DNA of 64,000 bases from Heterotrichella gracilis (lineage: Eukaryota; Sar; Xanthophyceae; Tribonematales; Xanthonemataceae): assembly GCA_032358255.1 (NCBI GenBank), contig JAULBX010000226.1, forward strand, positions 62,001 to 126,000, in the 5' to 3' direction. A program made the translations under genes and the position numbers. Of this stretch, positions 11,501 to 22,586 are shown piece by piece; position 1 is the first letter of the stretch, and every line of letters begins with the position of its first letter. A model generated the notes under the pieces. That model saw only the letters and a program-made list of their open reading frames with translations, did no database searches and had not been told where the DNA came from.

Positions 11501-14500
11501 CACACCAGGTGCTTGGGCGCCACACTGACATGCCCTCGCAATGGACCCGCTTTAGTCCTGGTGCCTGTCACCAACTAACCACAGCGCACATGCAGTGCCA
11601 GAAAGGCCCTAGTCACCATGGCACAGTCACAACACAGCGCAGCCACTCCCACTGGCACTCCATGCCCATGACACAGGCCCCCACCCACCTTGTGCGCCGC
11701 TAGGACCCGCTGCTGCCCCAGACTGCCACCTGGCGCTGGCCAGGCTGGCTGCGGTGGGCGCTGTGGCCGCAAACCGGTGCATCACACGCGACGCCAGGTG
11801 GCGCAGCTTGGCGGCCTGCTGGCTGTCTGGTGGCGCCCTGCCCTCCACGCTTGCAGCCAGGCTGGTGAAGAGGTCATGGGTGATGAGGCTGGTGGGATCG
11901 CGCATGGCGGCACCTGTGGCGCATGCGGTTGTGTGTGATGGAACCAGGTTGTGGGGTTGGGTGAAGAGCTGCAGGGCTCAGGGATGCACACTGCTGGTGA
12001 AACATGCGCAGCTTTTAGAATGCTGGCAGAAGAGGCACAAGAACAAGAACTGCAAGTCAAGATGGTAAGCAGCACGATAACGCAATGTCAGTATTAAGGC
12101 TATTTCGCACCTGCTGTCGCCACCGCAGGCATCAGCTTGAGGATGAGCTTCAGCAAGGCGCACTTGAGCTCAATGACCAGCGCGGCGTCCTGTCAAGCAA
12201 ACAAGCGCAGGGTTCAGTGTTGCCCATGCCGCATGCGCATGCAATGGTAAGTGCACCCTTCCTAGCGGCGCGTACTCTCATGATAACAGACAGCAACGCT
12301 GACATATATTATTAACCCAAGTAACAGTGTCAGGCCAGATGTGATTGGCGCCGCTAACGCAAGATTGACTGCTGATCCGGCTGTTTCACCAGTATGCATG
12401 TAGGTGACTAGGAGTGTATTTTGTGTTCGCACATAAATGGCCGCCAGTGCACATGGTGGCAGAGTACATATACCATTCTGAGATTCCGCTTGGCACAAAA
12501 CCAGTCCCTGTCACAAGGCATAGTGAGCCGCACCTTCACATTGGGGTCCACAGGCGAGGAGATGGAGGCTTCCACCTGCTCTGCTGCAATCCTAGGGGAG
12601 TCATCAGACGACTCCACATCCATCGACCCCACCAGCACGGCCCCCTTGGTGGGCGATGGCAGCGGCGAGGCATGCAGCGCGAATGAGCTGGAAGTGGATT
12701 CTGACTCCAAGTTGCCACCAGGGCTGTGCATGGGCGCACCCTCTGTGTCCGAGTCCGAGAGCACTGACCGCGGGGTGAGGTGGCGGTGGGCAGCTAGCGC
12801 GGTCAGGTTAGAGGCGATGAGCGACTGCCCAATCATCTTGCCCAGCGATTGCAGCTCCTCAGTGGCTGAACTACTCCCTCTGGCGGTGCGTGAGCTGCAG
12901 AACCGCACAGTACTGATGTTGGCAAGTACCCACCCCCTGCGTCTCTGCTCATACCAGATGTTGCTGGTCTACATATGCAGTACATGAAAGCCTTGCTGTC
13001 ATAACACAGCCCATGCCCCACATGCTCCAAAGAACGCACCTGGTACGCGACGGGGACGCCAAATTTGCTAACCTCGAAAGCGTAGGCAGTGCCAACCCAT
13101 GCGTGGGTGTAGTGGTGGCATAGAGTGTGCGCCTCGTGGAGCGTGTGAGCCCAACTGACCCAGGCGCCGCCACTGCGGTGGGCAGCGCAAGCTTTGGGAT
13201 GGCGATTGCCCGCACGACTGGCTTGCCTGTGGGCTGTGGTGAGCTGCTGCTGCCAAGCCCATCTGATGATGCGCCACACTGGGGCACATAAGGCATGGTG
13301 AGATCGCCATACGTGGGGGCCAATGATTCACTGGCAACCAGTTGTTATTGCAACACAGTCGATCTGGCAAAGGACCCAGGTTGAAGTGCACAATGCCAGA
13401 GCAGGGCATTGCACGAGGATGATACATCTTACATTCTTAATCACGTTGGGTAGAAATCTAAGAGGCTGCACTCATCAAGCACGATGCGCATGCTTACCAG
13501 GCCAATGCTTTGTCTGCTGCCTGCAGCTCCCGGTGGGGTGACCCCCTCCTCGTCGCTCTCGCTTGATTCCACCACGCTGAGGCGGTACGACATGACGCTG
13601 GCGGCCTTTGATGCCACGATCGGAGAGGAGGGGGAGGCATCATCATCATCTGCACACAACAAACAGCATGTGTGAACCAGACAGAATGGACTCTGTGTCC
13701 ATACATGCTCTCACCAACATGATAGTATGCCTTACGACACTGGCCACTGCGCCATTTGATCACTGTGGGTATAGGTGTAACTGCCCATTCCACCGGCAGC
13801 CTTTATACACATCATTATGCCATGCCAATCTTTGGCCATCAGGTGACCATGCAATACTAGACCGGCAAGGAATTTTCAGCACCCCGTGGGTACCAATTGA
13901 ACCCTCACCTGCGCTCGTGCCTGCCGGGCCCTCCGTGCCCTGTCGCCTGGCCCTGCTGTTGGGTGTGACCAGCAGGTCCCTCAACCCAGCCGCATCATCG
14001 GCAAGCGGTGCAATGAGCGCACCATACTGGTCGATGACCAAGTCGCCCATACCCTCCTCGCAGCAGGCCTGGACGTGACAGCGTGGCAAGGTTGCCCTCA
14101 GAAGGCAAGGTGGTCTGTGCCTATGGCATGCTAGTGGGCTGGGTGTTGACGCCGTGCTTCCTGACTTCTTCGTAAGGTGAATGATGATATACTTTGGCAC
14201 GTGCAGGTGCCAAATGCAGCTAAGGGGTGCACATGCACCATGTCTACCTGATACACTGCCTTGACATCCAGCGCATCTAACAGCAGCGAGTACAGCAGAG
14301 TGGACTTGCCCACAAATGCTTGTAGGGCACCACTGGCAGCCTGCACAAACTGCTCTGGTGCTTGGCAGTAGAATGGCGCATGCTGCAGCATCAGCACAAA
14401 CTTATGCCGCAAGTCGCCTGCAAAGCTGCATGATGCTAGCTGCTCATTTGTTGCCGCCATGCTGACTGTAGCCTGCACACCACAAGCATCAAGTGCTGAC

Positions 14501-16197
14501 AGTTCATCCTGCCATGAGCCACTTTGATTTTTGTCCCAGTTCTTCAATGTATCTGTTGCCAGCTTGTATGCTTAGCATGCTGTGATTCTCTGCCCAAATA
14601 TGCGGAATGGGCCCAGGGACATGACATTCGCATTATCATGCAACTCTCTGATGCTTACGGCGATGCACTGCCATAAAGTTCATGCCCAGATTGTTTGTGA
14701 AGTGCAACACGTGTTGTTACCTTGATTAGGCCCAAGCAGGCTGCGGCCTCCACCCAGTCATCTTCCTCTTCCGGTGCATAAGCATACAGCTCTTGCAGCA
14801 GCTCCTGCTGCATTGCTGGGTCAATGTCACCCAATGCCTCGATGCCGGCCCGAAGCTTTGCAACGCCTGTGCGCAGGCTACGGGCTCAGGGAGGAATGAT
14901 ATCCATACACTTGGCACGGCGTTAATGAGGCGGTGGCGACGGTACCTCCATGTCAGAGGTTATAGTAGAAATTGTTAAGAAAAGGATCGCTTGAAACGTA
15001 TGCATTCAACAATGCCAGACGTGCTGCATCAAAGTCCCTAATTGTACCTGAATATTGCAGAGCCTGAATGCTCTCATGGCGGATCTGCACAATATGTGCT
15101 TGAGTGGATTTCTGCAGCAGGGCCAGTGCATCTGGCAGGGTCTGCACAGGCGTTGCCTGAGACCTGCCAGGGAAGACGTTTGTGATATCCGTCAGCTCCA
15201 GTTGGCCACTGGCAAAGTTCATTTTCACGCTACCATGGGTTTCTTCGTTGGTGCTCCTCTCTAGAATATGAATATCCACTCCCTGTAATAGGCAGGCGTG
15301 GATGTTTACATAGTGATGGCATGCCTATTGCAATGTGGAGTACACTGTTTGTGTTTTATTTTGGCAGCATTTTGTACTTACATCTGTGCCGAAGCCAACT
15401 GCCAAAGCCTTCTGCTGCAAGTGACATTTGAGGTGTGCAGTGGGCATCTCTTCAACGAAGTGCGTGCTCTCAATCACTTCCGCCACAAACTGTTCCCAGC
15501 GGGGCAGCAGGCATGATCCGATGTGATGGGTATGTAAAAAGTCCTTCTGTGGCAGGACCACACGCCAGGAGTGCTGTCTGAGAGCTGGGTATTTCCTTTC
15601 TCCCCGTCTGATGGGTATGAGTCTTGCCTCAGGCTGGCTCAGTGTTGTGCTGTGGACATGTTGTCCAACCCTGAATGCATAGCCAATGTCAGCAGGTGAC
15701 GGTCCAGCAGCTTGCCAGGGACTCCTAAACGCCCTCAAAAACACACCGGTCACCAGAGAATTTGAATAGTCACACCCAAGGGTACCTGTATGCAACTTGC
15801 AGCAGGCCATGCCCTTTAACTGCCTCTCTCTCACCAATCCAGAGGAATGCTTGGCCAGGATGGCCCTGCAGGCCAGTAGCTGGGTTAAACACCACGGAAT
15901 ACTTGGCAAGGGTTTATGCAAACGGCATCAAGGTCAAAAACGTCGATAGGATACAGCACAGACTATATCTTAGTGGCCACCTGTCACTGATGCCTGACGT
16001 ACCTCTGACAAAAGCGCAACGGCGGAGGACTCTTTGACGATCTGGACAACTACGAGCTTGTTCGTGAGATGGTGGACCTTTAAGGATATTGGCACGCCAC
16101 ACAAGAAGTCCCGAACGCCAGAAATTAGATTGGCACCCTGGCTGCAGAGGACTCCTGTTTCGGTTTGAAACTCTTGGCCTGCCAGGCCTAACGACAT
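2562..16197 (-). CDS. giant protein kinase with helical N-terminus and DSP-like pseudophosphatase tail
   Basis: More than twenty minus-strand exons chain together. Phase-checked examples are 15048-15282, 14721-14866, 14248-14562, 13909-14068 and 13498-13649. The N-terminal exons (about 9.5-16 kb) are leucine-rich and helical, possibly ARM/HEAT-like. A Pro/Ser linker follows (about 6.4-9.2 and 12.5-13.3 kb). The kinase lies at about 3.57-5.96 kb: glycine loop IARGAYAQV, VALK lysine, FSEVAILE helix-C glutamate, HFDLKCDNILL catalytic loop, DFG and KSPEML. All catalytic residues are present, with HRD replaced by HFD. The last exons (2562-3345) encode a dual-specificity-phosphatase-like fold (ISQLHPGLYYASLPAA; ITHAIYL; AYEAMLLLARR). 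Its active-site loop reads SASLGAAQS where HCxxGxSRS is expected, so it should be inactive. I infer a signalling kinase regulated by its tail. The start (taken at 16197) and the exons at 13.0-13.4 and 15.4-16.2 kb are uncertain. Two genes cannot be excluded, but no gene end shows between them. Confidence 0.7.
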
Positions 16198-16910
16198 TCG
16201 CCCCGCAACCGCACCAACAGGCCTATCAAGGCCTGTCTGTCAACGTGAAAGCATTGGAGCTGCCGCATATGGGTTGGACAACCCGGGTGTTGGCCAATTG
16301 ATGCAGGGTGAAGGGTGAAGATTGTGATGGATTGGCTGAACACCCCTGTGAGGTCACCCAGTGCAGACCGACAGTGCTTGCCACTAAAATACCAGCTCCT
16401 GAAAGACACTTGTGCCAGAAGAACAGTTAACAGGACTTTCGCTCGGTTGCCTTGTGTAATTTGCCCTGGTGACCATTTTCTTTGGTGCTCTCAAACCCTA
16501 GCCTAGGGTATGCATTTGTTCCTGGCGCCAGCTTTTGACTAGAATTTCTTAGGTTCAGGGCAGCGTCTTGCCGAGTTCAACAGGGCCCTAACCCGCTGTA
16601 AAGGTGTCGATGTTGCATAAACTCCTCACGAGGACTACCTAACAGCTGGTGGTTTCGTGTACCGTTTACTTACCTCTGTCGAGGCTAGAGTTGGTTGCCC
16701 AGCACATGCATGCATATGGAGTGTGACTGCAGTGCGACTCTGCCTTTTGACTCCGCCTGTTAACGAAAGCGGCACCTGTATCGTGCCCTTTGCACGCCAT
16801 CCACCCCTGGCAACAATCTAGCAGTTCGCTCTGGTGCTGTGTAACAGGACAAGACTATCCATATTCTAGTAGCCACCAAGGTACCAGTCCAGTGTTATTC
16901 TGTTCAACCC
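16198..16910. promoter_or_regulatory. divergent promoter region
   Basis: This spacer lies between the inferred 5' end of the kinase gene (-) and the start of the Lunapark-like gene (+). No clear TATA box or other motif stands out. An additional short 5' exon of the kinase gene could lie in its left part, because open minus-strand sequence continues to about 16.4 kb. Confidence 0.4.
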
Positions 16911-18552
16911 ATGGGGGCTTTCCTGTCAAGAAAACTGTCCGACCCACAATACGCAACTTACGAGAGTACTTTCCAACGCATCACTGGGGACAAGGAGAAG
17001 CTTCAGGTGAGTCAAACGGACCTATGAACCTGCACAGGTTATGCCATGGTTTGCTTATGTTGGGCCCAACGGCAGGTTCCTCAATTGGGGGTGTCACGCA
17101 GGCAAGACGTGCAGCCAGGCTCAACCGCCTGAAGAAAGCACAGGACAAGTTATGGCTTTTCTCCATGTCCACAGAGTTGGTCCTTGTGGTGGTGGTAGCG
17201 TGGGTAAGTCTGCAGTGATCCAGTGGACCTACAGTGGGGTTTACAGTGCTCCAATTCATCTGCTGTGAGTCTCACCCAACAGAAGCTGACGTTATTGTTC
17301 TGTTGAACAGGTATTGAACCAGCCTGCCGGCACTTATACTTTGAAAGGACACTTTAAACGGGTAGCGCCTGTGTTTGCATGGCCGTTACTGGCGTATGGG
17401 GCCAACGCGGTACTGTCAGCACTGGAGCGGTGGAGGGTTGGGCGGGATGACAAGAAGTTGAAATACCTGGACAAGTGTCTGAAAAAGCAGCTATCTGACC
17501 TCAAGGTACTCACAACCCATGCTTATCCCACCAACTATGCTGCACCATTTCACATGCGCCACCTTCAGTTGTTGCCTGAATAACAGTCTTGTACTGTCGT
17601 GACAGGACTCTACCAGGGTGGAGCGCACGCTGGCACTGCTGCGCAAGTACGATCCAGACTACCGGATACCAGCGCAGCCAGCACCAGTGAAAACAGCGGT
17701 TGTAGCCAAACGAGCGCTTGCGCAGCAGCACCCACAACAGGCAAGCTGCCCATAGCATATTTTGCATGCACCTCCCGGGCCCAGTTGCCCCTTCCAATGT
17801 ACCACCCAGGAAGGTAAACAGCAATTTTGCATGCCCTTGTTAACAAATGCTGCTCCCTCCTACAGGGTGGTAGCAATGCCGGCATGCTGTCCCCCACAGT
17901 GATCGCCAAGGGCGTGGGGAAGCTGGGCAACATCTTGGATGGCATGAGCCACATGATGGGCGACAACCCAGTGCTGGTAGAGGCGCTCAGGGATGCTCGC
18001 CAGGAGGCAGCGGCGCTGCGAGAGCAGCTGGCGCGCACGGCGCAGCAGGCAGCCCTATTGTCCAAGGAGAACGAGGAGCTGCATGCGCGGCTGGGTGACG
18101 AGCCACAAGGTAGGGGGTTGCGAGTTGCCCAGTATATGTTTGAGTGGGGCTGGGACTTTGCCAGTATCCACCGGGATGCAAGTGCAGTGGTTAGACTAAA
18201 GGCAACGGCATGCAGCCCTGTAGGAGGTGAGATCCTCGGGGTCGCTCATGAGGTCAGTCAGGAGGTCATTCGTGGTCCCTTGGCCCTCGTGCCACAATGC
18301 TTGAGCATGCTCTACAGGTGATGGTTATGATGAAGTGTTATGATGGTGCACATTTTATCATTGTTGATATTAACGCGCTATTGTTTGACTGCAGATGATG
18401 CCTCAGGCTTGGAAGTCGCGAGTGATTTCCCATGCGATCCATCTGTTGAGAGTACGCCTATCAGGGGCAGCGAAGGGGAGCGCGAAGTCGACATCGTTGG
18501 CGACAGTGCAATCACGTTAGCACCTGCTGATGGACCAAGCCTTGCTGGTTAA
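16911..18552 (+). CDS. Lunapark-like ER three-way-junction protein
   Basis: Six exons (16911-17006, 17102-17203, 17311-17505, 17606-17740, 17866-18109, 18395-18552) join in phase to 309 residues. The product begins MGAFLSRK, matching the N-myristoylated start of Lunapark proteins. A basic coiled segment, a hydrophobic helix (STELVLVVVVAW), a short loop, a second membrane helix (PVFAWPLLAYGANAVLSAL) and a second coiled coil (LKYLDKCLKKQLSDLK) follow. The RVERTLALLRKYDPDYR segment is the counterpart of the family motif before the zinc ribbon. Lunapark stabilises tubular ER junctions with reticulons and atlastin/RHD3. The cysteine zinc ribbon usual in the family is missing: exon 5 keeps GVGKLGNILDGMSHMMGDNP, then turns into a charged coiled coil and an acidic tail. 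Intron 4 uses a GC donor (CAG/GCAAGC); reading through it meets TAG at once. Confidence 0.8.
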
Positions 18553-19417
18553 TGTGTGCCAAGTGGTCAAAAGGAAAAGTTTGTTTGCTGAGGCCTAGGA
18601 AGCGGGAGGGTCTTCATCAGCTGAATTGAAAAACCCTGCAGGCGCATGCTGTGTTGTTTTCACTGGATTACCCAATTTTGAGTGTTATGAATTGCTGGTT
18701 TTGTACCTATTGCAACTTGATCTACCTTGGATTTCAGACTGATTGTCATGATTTTTTGCAAGATGCATCATGACGTGACCCCTACGGTATACGCAGCAGT
18801 TTAGGCAGCTGCTGGCACATGAAGCATGCCACGTTAAATGCCAAACTTTGGCCTTTGGAAGCAACATACTGTGGGCTCATAATGGATTGTGATCACATAC
18901 TCATGGTCTTCTGGTCGGTAATATTACAGCAGAACGCGATTAAAGTATACATAGTTCATGCGTTAGCAAAAATGCGCACAGATTTGCCCAGTGCCGAACT
19001 GTGCCCAATATTCAATGTTGTGACAGCATTTGCATGCCGTACAGCGACAATCACACACAGTGTCACTCCAATGCTGCAAATGGACATGATGTGCCCACCA
19101 GGCAAAGGGAAGGCCTGCAGTGTACCGCATACATGTGCAATCCAGTCATTGTGTGCACGTTCTGCATGCACAGCACATTCAATGTGCTGGCAACAGTGCA
19201 GCACCATTCCAAAATAAATAAAATCACTGCATTAGACAATTGGCATGATGAAAATAAATGTTGACATTCAATGAACACATGACATGTGCACAGGGCCAAT
19301 CCATCACATGCCACATAGCAGTTAAAGCATACCCAAGTGCAACGACCTAGACCCGATCCAATATGTCTGCAGCTACTGCTAGCACTGTCACATTTTGCTT
19401 GCTATCCCATCCATACA
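18553..19417. other. convergent intergenic region
   Basis: This is spacer between the converging Lunapark-like (+) and PAQR (-) genes. It is AT-rich, with ATAAATAAA-like runs near 19213-19226 that could serve 3' end formation. No open frame with family similarity and no RNA gene is seen. Confidence 0.55.
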
Positions 19418-21471
19418 TCATACGCCGCAACCGCCTGTGGCATCCCTCCACGCCAGTAGAATTCCCACTGCCTTGTAGTGAATGGCAGCAGCCGCAACCA
19501 CTGCTAGATGGAAAATTTGGTGGCTGTGGAACCACAGATCGAAGTACCCCGGGTACCATCGCTCAGGTATCCTGTTGGCATAAATGGCTGCACCTCCCTG
19601 CACATGAGGAAAGGATGGGTGGATATACAGTGGTGGCCACAGGTGAAAACATCATCATGCTGGTGACAACTTGGGATCGACGCGGGGTGTCAATATACCA
19701 GTACCATCTCGTCCGCAAGCATTTGCCGGGCTGAGGTTGGCAAATGTTGTTATACATTGAAGGTGCATGTGCAGAAATGTGGATGCAAAGATCACTTACA
19801 ATGTAGACCGCCCCCATCACCAAGTCGTAGCCAAGTGCCCACAGGACCTCGGCATGCTCCCAGTTCAAGTAGCATGCATGGGTCAGCGGCACAATTCCCC
19901 AGCACCCCAGTGCCACAAAGGTCCCAGCCCGTATATGCCGGAACTTCGAGGTCTGAAACACCGGCAGCAAAGATACACAGAGCACTGCAAACCCTGTGCA
20001 CACAGTGACACATCTCTGTCAGTACAACCTGCAATGTGACAAGTGCACTTCCAAGAAAGGCTGCAAGCCAAGAAAGCATCAGCTCATGACATGCGAACAT
20101 GAGGCAGCTTTCAGGCAGGGCCATGGGCAAACGTGCCAGTGCAAAGCAGGTACGCTCCATGCACAGCTGCAATTGCCATGACGTGATACCATGCAAATGC
20201 AGCAGGAAGCCCACGCGGGCGCTGTTGATATAATCTTTGCCAAACAAGAAATAACCCATGAAATGCCCCCCTCCCCTCCCTTCCTTTCTTTGAAATGGCT
20301 GATTATGCCCTACCTAGCAGCGAGGTGGTCACGAGGTAGAACAGCCTGAGGTTGGGGAAGCAATGGAAGCCGTAGTACAGGGGCGGGAAGAATGACGCCA
20401 CGATGAGCACTGCAATTCCCGCGTAGTCAAACCGCCAGATGCTCAGATTCACCTCCCTATTGCAGCAGCCCAGCAGGTGGCACACGCTGGAGGTCAGCAT
20501 GCACACCATGGCGCCCACAGTGAACACCACCACGGGCCACCGGGCGGCCCGCCACCGCTTGTCCAGCATGCTCTTCACACCGCTCACCACCTCCTCTAGC
20601 TCCACCACGGTGCTTTTGCCAAAGGAGATGACCTGGTCCTCGATGGAGTGCAGGTTGGTCACCCCAAACTGGTACACCTTCTCCTCCAGCGCCCCCAGGT
20701 TGGACTTGACCTGCTGCACCAGCTCCAGCAGGCTGCTTTGGTGCGCCAGCAGGTCCTTCACCGTGCGTTTGCCGCTGCTGACGTGGCGCTCCTGGAAGGC
20801 CTGCAGGCTGGCCGCGCTGCTGTGCACATAGTCCTGCAGCTCGCGCCAGTTGGACTGGCCGTAGGCCACCACCCGCTGTTCTAGGTCAACTAGCTGCTGC
20901 ATGTTTTGCTGGCCAATGGCCAGCAGCTGGGTCTCCACGCCGCTCAGCAGCTCCCGGCCCTTGATGAAGGAGGCGGGTATGGACTTCACGGTGACCACCG
21001 TCAGGACCACAAACAGCAGGAAACCTGCACAGGGCAGGGGGTGGGGATCAGTAATGACGCCATCGCCTTTGCGCCAGCCGAACTCACTGGTAGCAGTACA
21101 CCTGACGCTACTGATTGAAGAAGCGCGCCAACATAGTTGCTCATATGTGCGTTCATGTAGGGTGCATAATGGCTGCATCATACCCGCCGCATACCTATCA
21201 GGTGTGTCCACACGTTCCCCGTCTCGTTGTGCAGCTTGAAGAGCGTCTTCCACGAGTCCTTCCAGCTCATCTCCGTGCGGTAGTACTTCCGGATGAACTC
21301 GTTGTCCTTCATGTAGTGCGGGAGCTTGCTGTAGGTAGTCAACTCTGCTAGCTGCCGCTTGGCCCGCCCACGGCGCCTGACAGGTGCTGCTCGCGCAGCT
21401 GTGGTATATGCGCTGGCGCTGGATGAAGGCTCCTGCCCAGTCAATGCCGACATCTCCTCCATCGCGCCCAT
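19418..21471 (-). CDS. PAQR/HHP family seven-helix membrane protein
   Basis: Exon 1 (21195-21471) has the family entry motif NETGNVWTHLIG. Exon 2 (20314-21024) holds helix 1 (FLLFVVLTVVTV), a loop of about 170 residues, helix 2 and LTSSVCHLLGC (the SxxxH motif), then FDYAGI. Exon 3 is 32 bases (20029-20060). Exon 4 (ending at 19800) carries LLPVFQTSKFRHIRAGTFVA. Exon 5 (19418-19597) has ANRIPERWYPGYFDL and HSHQIFH. His and Asp positions that bind zinc in adiponectin receptors are present, so a hydrolase/receptor-like membrane protein resembling plant HHPs is likely. The loop between helices 1 and 2 is far larger than in plant HHPs and carries a repeated FG-containing helical unit. The exon 3/exon 4 junction does not match in phase with the simplest sites and is unresolved. 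All other junctions fit. Confidence 0.85.
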
Positions 21472-22586
21472 GGTGAGTTACACTAGTGCCCTCCTTAGCG
21501 TGCCAGGCAAACACCCTGTGTCAAGGTGCATGGCGCTCAGCATGGCGTGTAGAATCAAACATATTCAGCGAACTGGTTCACCCCCTCTAAGGGTGCCAAT
21601 CAAGAAGTGTCATGTGAAGATATGCAACAGTGGCACATTTTGAATTCAGGGGCTGTTCAAACTAACTGTGCAGATGTGCAACTGCCTAGCATCCTGTACT
21701 TAGTAGTACAGTGAGGGATTCCGTGAACACCTATTATTGTGCCCCGACAACCCACATACCCAAGTTGGGGTTTTGCAGGGTCGGATTAAGGCATCAAGGG
21801 TGGCCGTTGAGAGTTGCTGGAAGCTGGACACGAAAGGGAATGCACTGGCCAAGCACTTGCTGCCACGAGGCGTGACGTGACCAGGTTGACAGATCCAATG
21901 ATATCGCCCGCTGCAAACGCCGAAGTAACTGCTTTGCCTAAACAAAATTAAGCAGACAACCCCTCCCAAAAGCCTCGATTCAGGAGGTATGGGAAAGGCT
22001 GTTAAGGAATATTGCCCAATAGGCATGTAGCTGCCAACCTGTGAGGCCAAGCATAAGGCCACCAGGTCAGGCTACTATGCCATCAAGAACTTGTCTCTCA
22101 GCAGTTCTTGCACAGGGAAGGGCACCCACGAGGTTGAATCGCATGCAATTATTCGAATATGGGCATGTGCAGCGGACTCGCCTGCCAGCTGCTTCGGGTT
22201 GCAGACCGTCACGCCCACCTCCCCACCAGTCTCTCGCAGCTTATTGGTACAGCAATGTGGTTGCTTCAGCGTATGCGACGCCTATTGAGAAATGCAATGC
22301 AAGGCTCGCGCAGGCTTTCTTATGGGCAGCTCCCCTCAAGCTGCTGCAATTGACCGTCCCAGCTCTGCCAAGGAATATATAATCCATGTAAGCGGGGAGG
22401 GACGAAATTAATTAAATTAAATGGGCTTGATTTTCTGAAAGTGGGAAAGGTAGTCTACTGTAAGCGAGGAAGTCGAGGTGCGCCGCCCAGTGGCACACTC
22501 CTTGCAATAAGAGCAGCAGCCAGCATCTGTACCTCCCTCTTTGAATGAATCCAGCTTGCTGACAGCAAGTTGGGGCGAGCTTCACC
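21472..22586. promoter_or_regulatory. divergent promoter region of PAQR and RPL15 genes
   Basis: About 1.1 kb separates the two divergent starts. TATATAAT at 22376-22383 on the plus strand, about 200 bases before the RPL15 start, is a possible TATA box, followed by an AT-rich stretch (AATTAATTAAATTAAATGGG). A minus-strand open frame of 120 codons (21700-22062) has no recognisable domain and is probably chance. Confidence 0.4.

Noticed and set aside
14700-16197. Separate gene upstream of the kinase gene
   Set aside because: Exons at 15282, 14866, 14562, 14068 and 13649 chain in phase with no stop or terminal exon between them, so one gene is simpler, though not proven.
21700-22062. 120-codon minus-strand frame upstream of the PAQR gene
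   Set aside because: No recognisable motif and no plausible junction to the PAQR first exon.
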